This document shows positions 30,970 to 44,633 of a DNA stretch of 44,672 nt, piece by piece. Within the stretch, counting starts at the first letter, position 1, and each line of letters begins with the position of its first letter. Position numbers and translations under genes: made by a program. This stretch comes from Hofstenia miamia (lineage: Eukaryota; Xenacoelomorpha; Acoela; Hofsteniidae), in assembly GCA_900660155.1 (NCBI GenBank), contig CABFPE010000197.1:698091-742762 (forward strand), read 5' to 3'. Below the pieces are notes generated by a model. The model had not been told where the DNA came from and did no database searches. It saw nothing but the letters and a program-made list of their open reading frames with translations.

Positions 30970-33092
30970 ACCATGTTAATGATCTATCTGAATCCTGTGC
31001 TCATACGTTTCAAGTTCTACTTGATTCAGCCGGTTTGAAGCGGTATGTGACTGAAGCAACATATCGAAAGGGTAATACATCGCATCTGATTATTACGTTT
31101 AACAATGAGATGTTCATTGTTACTTTGATTGCCTATCTGATCATTGTCTAGTGACGTTTAAATTATGTTCCTTATTAAGGGAGAAGATACAAAAAACAAT
31201 GCCCAGTTTCGATATTACAGCAAACTGACTTATGATGTACAATCTTCTGAAGTAACTGCTTTTTTCAGTGCTGATTTCTACTATATGGCTTTAGAAGCTC
31301 AAATTGGACACTACAACAGTATTCTGCGTAAGATTGTAGATCGTCACTGTCCTCTTGTAACACTTAAATATCACAGGCATCATACTGCTAGATGGTATAA
31401 TAGAGATATAAAGTTGGCAAGAATTAAATGACATAAATTTGAAAAGATCTATCGACGTACCAAAACTTCTAATGATAAGTTGAACTATATAAAATCCAAA
31501 AACGAAGTTAATAGTATGGTGAAGAATTCGAAAACTGCTTATTATTGCGCTAAGGTTTCCAGTCATTTAAGCAAACCAAGAAAGTTTTATAACATGCTTG
31601 ATGGACTACTTGGGAAAAAAAAGTTAGCACATCCATCGCATATTAACAAGTTTAATCTAGCCAGTGAAATTAATTGTTAACTCCTTGATAAGATTAATGT
31701 TAGTTGTAACAATATTGTTAGTGCTGAACAAAAGGTTATTGATCCTCCATTTACGGGAACACCTTTGTCATGTTTTCGTAAAGCAACGTCTGACGAGGTC
31801 AAAAATATTGTCCTTTCTCATGAAGCGATATCTAGTAATATTGATCCGATTCCTTCAACATTCAATAAAATGAATATTCTATTGTTTGTTCCAATTTTGC
31901 TTAGTATTTTATATTCCTCACTTGCTGCAGGCGAGATGCCACTGGAAAAAAAGTCGATAGTTACAACTTTATTGAGGAAAGCCGAAAGCTAATCTTGATT
32001 TTGATATTTTAAGAAACTATCGCTCAGTTAGCATCATTACTAGTTTGCCAAAGTTAATGGGAAGAGTAGGTTAACTTGCTAGCTTGAGTGTTTAGATGCT
32101 AATATGTTACACACGGTTTGTCAGTCAGCATATAAGACATTTCCTTCATGTGAAACTGCACTCACTAAAATATCGAATGATCAATGTGTTTCCTTGGTTA
32201 TGTTGGACCTTTCTTGTGCATTTGACACATTAGATAATCATATTTTATGAGAACGATTGGAGCATAGATTTGGTGACACATCACATGCACTGAGCTCGAT
32301 TAAATACCATTTATCTGATCGAAGACAATGGGTTAAGTTTTACAATTATTTATCGTCCTTTCTAAATTTGAGATGTGGCGTTCCTCAAGGATCTGTGCAT
32401 GGTACGATCCTTTTTATTTTGCATAGATCACCACTTGCTGATATACATCTCGATACATATGTAAGCTGATGATTCACAACTGTACTTGGCCTTCTCTCCT
32501 AACTTAGATTTTAGCGATAAAATTGCATCACTTGAGATATCCTTATATGAAATCAGGCTTTGGATGGCCTCAAATGGTCTTTGTTCATATGACGATAAAT
32601 CTATCTTCAAAATAATATGTGAAAAATTGCAAGAAACTGAATGGTCACTTCTAAGATTATCTACATCACTTCACATTGGCAATGTTGTAATTGATCCCAG
32701 TATTGAGCCTGACTTAAACATTGATGCATGGTTTGCAATAACTTTTCTATGGTCGAACATATCAGATTGGTTTGTCACAGTGTAAATTACCATATTTACA
32801 AGTTATGGAAAATTCGTAAATATTTGGATCGCAATTGCAACTATTAAATTTGTGAACAGTTTTGTTCTTTCTAGATTGGATCAATATAACATTCTTTTAT
32901 ATGACATTCCCTGGTGTCATTTAGAAAAGATGCATTTGTTCTCTCTCGCTGCACTTAAAGACAAGTTAAACATCCATTTGTTTAATAGTTTTTTTACTAC
33001 GATCTTGATGGGCTTACGGCTAGTGCCGGCAACCATCGTGTGTTGTAGCCGGCGCTATATAAATTATGTTAATAATAATAATAATAATAATT
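30970..33092 (+). mobile_element. Second CR1-like non-LTR retrotransposon, decayed, with (AAT)n tail
   Basis: The plus strand shows, in order: an endonuclease end (HVNDLSESCAHTFQVLLDSAG then TSHLIITF, followed by a decayed SDH region); a linker (RWYNRDIKLARIK, then KTAYYCAKVSSH and KFYNMLDGLLG); RT fingers (DPIPSTFNKM then LRNYRSVSIITSLPK); motif A LDLSCAFDTLDNHIL; motif B LRCGVPQGSVHGTILF; motif C ADDSQLYLAF; then WMASNGL and VLSRLDQYNILLYDIP. A block between about 32780 and 32860 is deleted or degraded. The 3' UTR contains GCCGGCGCTATATAAAT and ends in (AAT)n at 33069-33092. It is in the CR1 group but diverged from the 3.4-8.1 kb element. Stops and frameshifts throughout make it inactive. 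Confidence 0.8.
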
Positions 33093-35640
33093 TCTAAAAA
33101 AGCGACAATCTGATTTTAATAGTTAGAAATGTGTCGTACACTGATTCAGTTTGTAATAGTGTAGTGCTCGATATCGTTGAATTCATTTGCATAATGGAGG
33201 TAATATATTTCAAGGAGAATGCTAAAATCGAAACTCTTTGGCAGTTGGGACCAACATCTGTACATACAATGTAATATCTAATACGGCATTAAGTGCAGTG
33301 CTAAAATCAAAACAACAACACCTTACAACTACTGCTCCACAGGAGAGTCAATGGTGGGCATTATGCTACCACAATATTACGAAAATTTCTGGACAAATAC
33401 ACTGGGAACGCTATACCATCACACTCGACTTTGCAAAAAAATTCCTAGAATATAATTTTAAGTGAAACGCTTCGAAACAAGCTGTACTATTTGATGGTTA
33501 ACGACTTGATCGATGCACTAGGGAATGACCCGTACCGGGCAAGGACAGACTAAGTACAGTCATGGGTTTCCATAGTATGGGCATGTTCGGACATACAGGC
33601 TCTGAACTTAGCATGATAATTTATCTTTTTAAGGATTTAATTCTTAAAACAATTTGTATGAAATACATTAGGCTTATTGATTAATAAGAATTTTCTCACT
33701 CTATTATATATGTCTACATGGAACCTTCATGTAGATTTACAACAGCAATATAGCACATAAAACATTACATTAAACCGCATAACTCGTTGGAGAAGCTGGA
33801 TGAATTTTACAATGCATAAAGATTTGAAATAATTTGTGAGTCTGTGCCATGTACCAATCTGTCAGGAAAATTTAAACACTGCTGAATGAAAAAGAGCCTT
33901 TACTCTAACTTCAAAAATGTCAAACACTTGAAAGTAATTGGCACTGGAACTATATAACACAAGATTCAACTACATATTATCTAAGAATACAGATCTCAAT
34001 TAAAATCTGAAAGTTGTTGACGTTTTTCACTTTTCCTTTCTAGAGAGAGCCTTAGTACCTTCATGAAATAGTGTGTCGGAATTGCTGAAAATTTAAAAAA
34101 AATTGTCATCAATCTTCAATTTTTATCCAATTTTAAAGTATTTTCAACGAATATTTAAAGGAAATTTTCACGCAATTTTCAATGATATTTTACGAAATTT
34201 TATCCAGGCCCTCTTAATTAACCAATTCAGATATATAAAATTTGAAAGCATCACATGATAGAGCCATGCGTTCTTCTTTGATTAAGCTCTAAAATTTAAC
34301 TCAGTCACCACTTCTTGTCAATGTACATTAACCTCGTGTACGTATAGTGCATATGAAGAACTGAAAGTTCTTAGGCTTAGTGTGCATACTACAAAATACT
34401 ACAAAAGCTACTGGGTCTCACAGATAGATCCTGGAATAATTTGTTGCAATATATTGTTCACTAAATAATTGCAATAATTATTTCAAAATTTTTATATCTG
34501 AATTATTGCACAAATAATTTCAATATATTTAAATGCATTGGAATAATTCCATTAAAGTATTTTGATAGATATTAAAAAATTTTCAAATTACTGCAAATAT
34601 TTTCAATGCATAAAAGTTGGATAGAAAATATTATATCATATTGATACAATTCCGCATGGTATATACATTTTTGTATTACAGTTGGCATATAAACTAATAA
34701 AAGAGAGTCACCTGTCAATGTATCTTGTGTTATATAAAAATAATATGAAATCCTTAAAATAAATATGATCGGTCCTACTCTAATTCATAATAACAGGGAG
34801 CTTCATAGTCTATAAGAGCTGTTTTTATCTCTTATTAAAAGAATATTCTTGTATTATACACTCATAACTATTGTTCTATGTATTGCCTTAAAGTAATTCG
34901 TGTCAGTACATGTAGTCTAGAACTTTGTGCTTTCCCTGTATTTTCGTGCATGGTGTATATACACGAAAATGGACTGCTTAGTACATTGAATTGACCCTTA
35001 TATACCTGGAATGTTTATAATTTTAAATTTTTCTTCTTTGAACAGCTAGTAAACTGTATATAAGTTAGCCACAAATACTCACTGTACTTACAATTATGCT
35101 CCACATGCAAAGTTGAGCAGAGCAAGGCAGGCGGATTTCGCCCTATTGCACTAGTCTGGAATTTTCATAGAAAAATAATTAATCTTTTGAAGTACTTCAG
35201 ACCAAGCATTACACTTTAGTACAAATATTCACAATTACATTCGAGCAGATTCACCAATAGATAAGCCACTTAGCGTTTTAAGGCATATGCATTTCATTTG
35301 ATCGTAGCCGGCTTTAATATTAACGAAGCGCCCATAGCCGACAGAGCAAGGGTTCCCAAGCCGTGATATTACAAATTCCTAATAAAAAACGAACCATCTA
35401 AGGAATAGAGACCTGCAGTTTACAATTTGCAGAAATTAAGAGGGAGAATAAAGAAAAAACGGTTTTCTAAAGGGATATCATACTGTAAAAGGCTAACACA
35501 CAATCAAATATCAATTTCTATAATTACTGCATTAATACCCTAAAATCATGTTTCCTAAAAATGCAAGAAAAAAACCTGTTTTAGCAATGAACTATGAAAT
35601 ATTGTTCTTTGAGTGAGATAGTTGAAATTCATGATACTTA
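33093..35640. other. AT-rich stretch without recognised genes
   Basis: An open plus frame at 33238-33465 is unassigned. A small perfect hairpin at about 34942-34970 (ATTTTCGTG / CACGAAAAT) is the only structure noted. Confidence 0.4.
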
Positions 35641-35644
35641 TCTT

Positions 35645-36469
35645 TTAAATAGTCGTCGTCGGGGTTACTCTACCAGTCAACAGACTGAAGAGTGCGTGTC
35701 AACAGATCAAGTCCGTGACTCCTCCCCTGGAAGTGTACCCGCTAAGGCCGGATAAATCATGCTTGACCTCTGGCGACCCCTGGCACGCAGAGTGCTGATC
35801 TGTGTTGAGTCTGATCAGCAGAGAGTGAAGCCGAAGGCCGAGCTTCGTGAGAGGGTTGCGCCTCTCTGCAGCTTTCGCCAACCAAGGCTACTAACTGAGG
35901 TAACTCGTGAGCACCTGCGTCTGCCTGTTATGACCCATGACGAAGCAAAGCTCCCTCATAGGTAAGGCTCAGCAAATGCTGGCCTAGGCCTATCTAGAGG
36001 CCAGAGACAGAGGAAAATCCTCTGTATAACTGCCCTCGTAGACGCACTCTACGGCTCTGGGCATAGACGTCGCCGTCTGCTCCACAGAACAGACAGTCTC
36101 ACATCACCGTCACCGCCCCCATATGTGCAAAGCACACATGGCAGCACCTTCATCTACCCTATTGTTTAACGTCCACTTTTGGTTCGGGACTCCGCAAAGC
36201 GACGCGCCCATCAAGTATTGGCTCAGCGTCTCCGCCTACCCAGGAACCACCACATGGAGGTTACTCTCCAGGACGATTCGGGCATAGCCCTTGGGTTCCC
36301 ATCTTTTAAATAACATTTCTTGTACCTGTTTGCATTTACTTATGCCTAGAATTAATGTCGAACGTGAAATTTGAATTTTATATCCGTACCATTTGTCCTG
36401 AAACTGTACAAAATATTGAAAAAAACGTTTAAGTAATATTGATGATAATGTAATTTCCAACGAAGGTCA
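35645..36469. repeat. GC-rich interspersed repeat
   Basis: From about 35645 to 36300 the base composition shifts to roughly balanced, with many CG dinucleotides, in sharp contrast to the flanks. No coding, tRNA boxes or terminal repeats were found, so its class is unknown. Its right 447 bp, extending into AT-rich DNA, recur at 39147-39593. Confidence 0.7.
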
Positions 36470-36479
36470 AATATCCTTA

Positions 36480-37960
36480 ATAAGTCAGAGGTGCTCTTTA
36501 ATGTCGAGGGAATTATTTACTCAAAATGTGGATATGATAAGATTACTGAAACACCCCTTCAGATGAGCTGAGAAGGATGACTTATTCCCATCACTATAAT
36601 CAATCAGGTGATGAAATTGCCAGAACATTTCTACCAAGAAGAAGAATTGTTAGCTACATCTGCAGTGCAACTGTCACCAAAAATCTGCGAGCTCATTGAG
36701 GCAGTAATCTGGAGAAATTCACAGAGGCCACACTGCGCCCAACTCCGCAGTGGTCAATAACGTAAGAGGAAATGATCCTGAAATTTGAGCATAAGACTGA
36801 AAATCTCGTGAGTGATCTAGTTCAACAAGATAGAGTTTTTCTGATCTTAAGGACAAAGACGTGCTTGGAATGATGAAATGGTGCCCAACATAGATGTTCA
36901 CCAAAGAGAAGTTGGTGCTTTTACAATGTTCAGGGGAGAAATGGCTCTGGACGTGGAATGCACTACTGCCCGCCTTCACGTCAATAAGGCTCAGATCGAG
37001 AAATTGAAACCGCATGGGTTGAAAACCGGACTTTGGGACTCCATATCTGACGCTCAGATCAACTACCGAGTGACGATTGGTACTGCCATTTTAAGGAAGA
37101 AGGTAGAATTCAACCAAACTGGTGAAGAAACAGAAGAAGAAAGTCTCAGCCCACTTGCCTGAGAAGATTAACTATGTGAATACGTTAGGAGGGGTCTAAA
37201 GATCAAGTCAGACGCTAGAGTACAAAGCCGCCAGAGAAGCTCATTCAGGTGATAACCAGGAACGTGTTTGTTTTTATTGATGGTAAATTGACAATCAAAG
37301 ATATTTTTCAAAGAGGGTAGCCCGTACACAAACAACTTCAGAAAATAAAAAACCGGATCACACAAGCAAGTCCCAGAGTATTAATACTGTTTCAGGCAAC
37401 AGGAGACTTAATGTGGATCAACAACGTGGAGACTATAACAAAGTATTACGATGTCATGAAAAGAATTGAGATCATCATGATGCTCAGGGCTGAAGTCTCT
37501 AACCTGGAAGAAATGACATTGCGACAAGTGGATGAATTTTGTTCACTTCTTATGGATCACACCACTTGTATGGAGTCACTCAGAGAGGTTTTGTCCACTT
37601 CTACTCCATACACAGATCGATGCCAGTGAGGGCCACACATCCAACGTCAATGCTGCCATGACATTAATTATCACTCTAAAGGGCTTGCCACTTTACAAAC
37701 GTTTTTAAGACGTTTTAACAAAGAGGCTGAACCACCTTAGAAAAAACTGCCTCATTGATCTCCTCCGCAAAACAATTAATTTATTTTGTTTAAAGAACGA
37801 AGTGGTCATGCAGCGGGAGGCCTTTATGCAGGTAACTAAACGGTCTCAATTCGCAGAGCTAGTCAGCTGCGATGAAGCATTGGCAATTCAATTGGTAGAA
37901 GAAATGCAACAGTTACTAGCTGGGCCGCCTATTCGCCTGTTACCGCAAAATTAAGTCGAG
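36480..37960 (+). pseudogene. Decayed coding-like DNA upstream of an LTR-like segment
   Basis: Several plus frames read like degraded protein: VGAFTMFRGEMALDVECTTA near 36910, FIDGKLTIKDIF near 37275, MWINNVETITKYYDVMKRIE near 37411, EEMTLRQVDEFCSLLMDH near 37510, LIITLKGLPLY near 37675 and LAIQLVEEMQQLLAGPP near 37890. No motif of gag, protease, RT or integrase is clear. Position before a purine-rich tract and LTR-like sequence suggests the interior of an LTR retrotransposon, but this is unproven. Confidence 0.35.
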
Positions 37961-37970
37961 CAAGGGGGCG

Positions 37971-38326
37971 TGTAGAGTCATTTGGGGACACCCCAATGCT
38001 GAATTATTGTGATTTGTATAATTTCTACTTAATTTTACTATATTACCTTCTGAAGACGTAATTTTATCAATAACGTTTATTTCGATTGTAGTTTTGTGCT
38101 AATAGTTGATGTCCCCTCAATTTAATGCATGTGTTATTATTACTTGATTAATTTGAAGGGAATTCGTTTTATTGAAGTGTAAACAAAGTGCAGGTAATTA
38201 TTGCTTAGTGTATAAATACGATCAAACCTGTTCATTAAGTTAATAGACGTTGTTTCAATTGAAAAGTGTTATTTTCTCCAGTCATTATTACATAAGTATT
38301 TGTTGATATGATAATAGGATACGTTA
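37971..38326 (+). repeat. LTR-like segment flanked by PPT-like and PBS-like sequences
   Basis: The segment begins TGTAGAGTCA directly after a purine-rich GAGCAAGGGGGCG, as 3' LTRs follow a polypurine tract. A TATAAATA box lies at 38211. It ends before TTGGCGACAATTTGGGAT, which resembles the TGGCGAC primer-binding start that follows 5' LTRs of Gypsy and BEL elements. No second LTR copy is seen in the window, so the call is tentative. Confidence 0.45.
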
Positions 38327-39145
38327 TTGGCGACAATTTGGGATTTTCTCCTCTGAATTGCTAACGGTGACAAATAGCTGTTATGAAAGTGGTGGCCCCC
38401 AAATCGTGGATCGATTTAGGTTACGTTTACGGTTATGTATAGGCTATAAAACTTTGCTTTCGAATTCAACACGTACATGCACCCAATAATAAATTACACT
38501 GTGCTTAAATCATGCCTGTGGGCTAGCACAAATGCATTGAAATTACATGCGATTTAAATATCGGATGAGAACTAAAACAACTACTGAGGCCTTTTATTTG
38601 GCTAGATAATAACTTGTGAGACATATAGAGAAACACCGCACAAGCAAGTTTCTGAACCTTTAGCCAGCGCGGATGCAGCTTTTTAGCGAGGGGGCTTGGT
38701 ATTGGCAATATATGGCCTATATGCATACATGTATGTATTACGCATTGGTGTTTATCTATTACGCAGTGGACGTCTAATTCTCTTGTACTATGTTTTCTTA
38801 TATGTAGTGTTTTCTGTACTCTTAAATGTATATTTTCGGCATTTAAAGTGTAGATGTAGAATTCAGAAATATTTTAAATGTTATATATGATTTTGCAAAT
38901 TTTCATTCATTCTGTATAATTTTTTATATGTAAATACATGTAGAAGGTTAGAAGATGGTTTGTTAACTTCAAAAATTTAATTTTATTAGTCAAATAAGAT
39001 TGATTGACAAAAATCTTGTCTAGGATTTTCTTTAACAAAATTTTCAATCAACTGGTCAGTTGAGAGATTGTGCGCTTCTGATATAATCAAGAAATCAGCT
39101 AAACTACTCTAAAGTATTTCATTTGGACGAACTCATAAAATATAC
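38327..39145. other. AT-rich stretch before an N join
   Basis: It follows the PBS-like sequence, but no gag-like frame was found. It ends at N 39146. Confidence 0.35.
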
Positions 39146-39146
39146 N

Positions 39147-39593
39147 TGTATAACTGCCCTCGTAGACGCACTCTACGGCTCTGGGCATAGACGTCGCCGT
39201 CTGCTCCACAGAACAGACAGTCTCACATCACCGTCACCGCCCCCATATGTGCAAAGCACACATGGCAGCACCTTCATCTACCCTATTGTTTAACGTCCAC
39301 TTTTGGTTCGGGACTCCGCAAAGCGACGCGCCCATCAAGTATTGGCTCAGCGTCTCCGCCTACTCAGGAACCACCACATGGAGGTTACTCTCCAGGACGA
39401 TTCGGGCATAGCCCTTGGGTTCCCATCTTTTAAATAACATTTCTTGTACCTGTTTGCATTTACTTATGCCTAGAATTAATGTCGAACGTGAAATTTGAAT
39501 TTTATATCCGTACCATTTGTCCTGAAACTGTACAAAATATTGAAAAAAACGTTTAAGTAATATTGATGATAATGTAATTTCCAACGAAGGTCA
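39147..39593. repeat. Second copy of the 447-bp segment
   Basis: It matches 36023-36469 throughout with one difference noticed (T at 39364 for C at 36240). It begins exactly after N 39146 and diverges sharply after GGTCA. It is either a real duplication or a repeat that broke the assembly. Confidence 0.9.
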
Positions 39594-42500
39594 TTTTTAA
39601 ATAATGAATTATTCAGAAACTTTTTAACTGGCCTTTCTTGAAATATTGCTAATTATTTGCACTTTCAAATTAGTATTGCCAGATAATTTTACAATAAAGT
39701 CAATTTAATTAGAATATAAAATATCAAAACGGAAAAAACTATTGTTAACACATTACCAAATAATACAATAGAAGGCATGTCTCAGGAAACAAGGTATACT
39801 AATGCTGTTATATTCGTTGAATTCTAGGATGAGTTCCAGTTTCATTGTACATTATTTAATCTAGGGTGTATTAAGTTTCCGGAACTTCCACGACTGTTGG
39901 AATTAAGAAACTATCCCGCATTAAAGATGGGAAATTTAAATTTTATGAAGTCGTAAAGCAATATTTTTTATCAGCAACACTGCTTTTCAGTTGGTCATTA
40001 TATTTGACTTCAAAGAATGTTCACAATCGTAAATGTGCTAATGCTTTTATTATGTTATATTGTATTTTGGCTTAAGGCTATATGCAATTTTCAATTTTAT
40101 ACATTTGAGGTAACAAATTTTTTATTCTAATACCAGAAAAATTTGTCATGCTAAATATTTGTGCTTAATTCAGCTGCTCAACAGTATTTCCTAGAGCTGG
40201 TCTGAGTCATTCAATCTCATGGGAATGGTTTCTGGATATAGGGATTTCTGTAGGACTGGGATCATAAATGAAGAAACTGCGATTGCGGATAATTTTGTCA
40301 AAGTTAGCAGTGTGATAAAGAAAATTATCGAAGCTGACATAGAGGAGATTGAGACTAAATGGAACTGGGACCAATATAAAGTCAAGGAATATATTTTGCG
40401 AAGCATCAAGAGAGGCTGAGCATCAGCTGCGTTGCTAATCTGCTCCAATTCCCAGAAAGCTAAGAAGTTGGTTAGGGTTAGAACAGCTGCTGTGGTTCAT
40501 ATCTTCTCAAATCCACAGAGCGATAAGATTTTTTCATTAGACGAATGATCAGAATTTTAAACGGAAAATTCAAGTGGACTTTCGAGATGTTCAAGAGGCT
40601 TTGATTTATATGCTAAACTGATCAAGATTATAATCCTTACAATTCAAATATGGTGTTGACACGTCTTCAAACTTCAACCATTTAAAGTTAACGACAAATT
40701 TTGGCTTAAATTGATGATAACCCTATCGTCATAGATGTTCGGTGAGATCTGGAATTCACTCTTGAGAGATGTGAACAGGAAAAATTTATGTAAACAACGT
40801 TGTCTGTGTGTGGCCCACATTAAGAGAAAATTCCATGAAGAGAATTAAAAGCGGATATTTCTCAATTTTTCCGCACAATCCATTATCGAAATTTAGTCAT
40901 ATCGGAAGTACTGGATACAAAGAAGCATCCCAAAATCTCAATAGCCTCCAGATTTAGCCTTCCGTCAATGAATTTATTGCAATTTCACATTTTTCAATGT
41001 GAAGAATTGCTAAAAAACAAAGTATTTCTCCTTAAATTTTTTACTACTATACAGCCGCGAATACAGATTGTGGGGGCGGGCCTTCTAAAATTAAAAAAAA
41101 TTCACTAAAATTGTTCAAAAAAAATTACAAGCAGAAATTGCTTAGTACTCAATTTGCACTTAGTATTTTACCTTGTGACTCCCCTAAAAAATATTTCTGT
41201 ATACGCTATACTGCTAATATAGATAGTAAAGTATGATTTTGCTGTACAAAAGATTGTTCTGGGCTAAAAATCCTTGTTTATTTCAAATTAAGTCTAATTT
41301 TAAATTAAAAATCAATGTCATCAAAAAGTATATACAAAAATGAAAAACACAATCAAAAATATATTTTTATAGTTTTCTTATTGTTATATATGAGCTGCTT
41401 TTTCTAATTGAATGAATAGTCGTCTAAGTAATATTTTCCAGATTGGCAATAGCAGAATATCAATAATTCAGAATGGTTAATAAATGTTCATATAATCATG
41501 TGTCATTGTGGCTGTTATTACAAAAATATGGTTAAGGATAGTAATTTATTGAAACCAATATCTCCATTTGAGAAACCCAAAATAGGAATATTCATAGTAT
41601 AATGACAAAAACATTTGAGTGACGACTAGCATGTTCGATGAAAAAGGCTTGTTTTGTACATAATGTGTTTGCTAGTTTTGCAAACATGAATTATATTCTG
41701 TAACATTAGCTTCTATTTTGTGATCCCATAATTTTTTTCCCAACACACAAGGGTGCTCAATGTATCTGACCTTTTTTACAACAGTCCAAAGATGAAGTTC
41801 TTAAAATGGACAAGAACCTTAAATAAAACTGAATTTATTAGAAATATTTTCAAATTGAGTAACAATAACTGAATCTACACTTTGGCTAACATTTCGAGTA
41901 TGCATAGGTGGTGTTTAACTACAAGGACGACGTTTATTTTCCCAATCAATTTTGGAAACTTAGTGTTATATAGAAATGAAGACACTTTGATCAAATTCAA
42001 AATATTATCTCAAACATTTAAGAAATTTGTAGCAATGTTTGAAAATTACTCATATGGCTGTTAAAATGTGTGATCCCAAAATATGTGGCAACAGTTGAAA
42101 ATAAAAATATTTTTTGAAACAAATGCTTGAGATAACATTTAGGGAATTTATACGTACAATTAGGCTATGCTTTTATGAATGGAGTTGCTTTGTCCTATCC
42201 TTACAAATTGTGCAGTAAATAACTGTAAATAATTAAACAAATACGACGAGAGATAGAAAAGCGCGCATTGTTTACTGAATTACAGTGAAAACACCTTTTG
42301 TTTCTTTATCACCATTAAGTGTCAAAAACATATTCATAAAATATTTATTTTCTTTAAAAAATCAACAGTTCTATTGAGGGAAAAGTTTCAAGGAACATAT
42401 TTAGCAGGTAATTGATTTATCAGACAGCAATTAGCGACATTGCTGTTTGCTATCAAAACTTTTCATTTTGTTATTGATTTACATGTAGTGGTTCTTAACT

Positions 42501-43621
42501 TGGCGAACATAAAGAATTCTCAAAAATGAGACTGTCAGAAGTTATTTTTTCCTAACTTTTTTAATATTTAAAAGTTCATCATGTTTAAAATATGCTTGAA
42601 AAGCAGTTATCTTATTTCCAGAGCCAAAGCATCAAAACAGCATGTGTGTATTCTTAGATAGCTGTTCAATTTAGAATCCCTGAAAATTTCAAAATTTCAA
42701 ACTTCATGAATTTCTAATATTGATTACCATAATTGCAGTGTGCATCTTGATTTCACACCGTACAGAATATAAGAGCAAATATGCACATACAGGTTTTTGT
42801 ATTACGCTACCAAAATTTTAACAAGACAGCTTTGTCTACTTGCTAAAAGTTATTCACTCCTGAAAGTAGTGAGCATGAAATTAGCGGAAATAATTTATTA
42901 TTAAATTTCTTTGAGAAAGTTTCAATTGCTAAAAAATGAAAGGAAGATTAACTAGGACGATACAAATGTTGTATAAAGAATAAAAACGGAAGTAGGATAC
43001 TTTACATAACTTTATGACAGTTTATTTAAATTAATTTTCTCTAATGTCTTTCTAGAGTATTTGAAGTTTGGTTACGTATTTAAGTTAAATTTTTAGATGA
43101 ATTTGGAAACTATTAGCAGCCTCTTTGAGCCAAGGAATATGTTGTAGTCGTCCAAACAGAATGTCGTAAAATTAAAATCCAGGAAAAGGAAAAAACTCAC
43201 TGTGCATGATTTTAATTTTCATTCATTTTATCAATTTTTTATCAGTACGTGCTTGAATTTATGGCAACTAAGAGTATTTTGATAAAAATAATAATAGTGA
43301 TTTATTACTATCCGTACAATATTTAACAGTATGTGAAGAGCAAATGAATTGAGTACATGGTGCAGGAAATTCAAAGATGATAAATATTTACTAATAATCG
43401 TGAAAGAAAAACTCAAGTCAATGTAAAAAAATTATTGAGGCTATACTCTATCATATATTATTTATTAATATCACAAATTGTATATCTTGTGTAGTTGGGT
43501 TTTATCTTTAAAAATAATTTTAAAATCCTTAAATTTAAACAATATGTACTATTTAAATTTTAAGACCAAAAAGGTTAAGAATCATTATTATTTAATGAAC
43601 ACTTTATGTTCTTTTATTCAG
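39594..43621. other. AT-rich stretch, mostly empty
   Basis: A plus-strand frame near 40220-40560 (NFVKVSSVIKKIIEADIEEI, then after a stop QKAKKLVRVRTAAVV) looks like decayed coding sequence without an assignable family. At 41048-41220 GC-richer sequence starts and ends with CTATAC/GTATAC-type words and may be a small MITE. Nothing else was recognised. Confidence 0.4.
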
Positions 43622-43707
43622 ATGCCAGTGCAATAATGGAACAATCATTTAGCCTGCTTAGCTGTCTCTTTGATTTTCAATTTGCTATTGTGCAGAAGAG
43701 AAAAGAG
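43622..43707 (+). CDS. Possible 86-nt internal exon
   Basis: The acceptor TTCTTTTATTCAG and the donor GAG|GTAAAG enclose an open frame of 28 codons plus two carried bases: ASAIMEQSFSLLSCLFDFQF then AIVQKRKE. The splice signals are good but the peptide is short and unrecognised, and no partner exon was found. Confidence 0.25.
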
Positions 43708-44619
43708 GTAAAGTATTTTAAAGTAGTTAATATTTTTGTTGAAAGTGCAATCAGATAAAATTCTCTACCTACAACACTGTAAAATCAACAGAATTCATGT
43801 TCAACTCTAGGAGCTGTTATTTTAAGGTAGCAATCAGCCGACGGTTATAAATAGGCAATATGGCAGTTCAGTATTTTGGCATTGAAAACTACTTTGCTGG
43901 TCGACACCAAAGGAAAATTGTTTAGATGACTGCAATGAAATTCTGATGAACTATATTAGTTCCACACGGTGTTGAATATTTCTTCAAGATGCTGAAAAGC
44001 ATTCCGCCCCCTTTTTGCTAGTAGATAACTAAGAAATCTGCAAAAATTTACAGGAAAACGTCATGGAAAGTTCCATAACAAACGCGTTTCATTCTGTAAT
44101 AACATCGTTTATTTATAAATTTGAATTTTGAATTTTAACATGACTTCGAAACCAGACTGTATTGACTAGTACAACCAAAGGTGATAAAGTTTTAAAAGAA
44201 TTGCTATAAATGAATACACAAAGTTATGAAATTAAATATTTATGATGTATAAACAATAATATTACTTCTGATATTGCTCAACAATGAACCTATTAATTGA
44301 TTATCGATTGATAGATGGTTATTAAACCAATATATTCAATTTTAGATCGATGTTGCCATTAGTGTAAACAATTTGCAATTTTATGTAACAGAATTCTTGA
44401 GTGAATAAAGGATGGCGTCAATTAAATGGCCGATTACTAAATTCTATGATTTAATAAGGTATCGTTAGCGAATAATTTAGGAAACTTAAATTTCCTTAAC
44501 AAATCTGGTTCCAAAATTTCTATGAAGGAATTTAAAAATTTAATAGAATGTCCTACATCAGCTGTACTATTGCATAATTATATCGAAAAACTAAGAGCAT
44601 TTAGTATTTAAAAAACTAA

Positions 44620-44633
44620 TTATATATATATAT

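Noticed and set aside
33238..33465. 75-codon open frame
   Set aside because: No recognisable family, splice context or conserved motif; length is within chance expectation.
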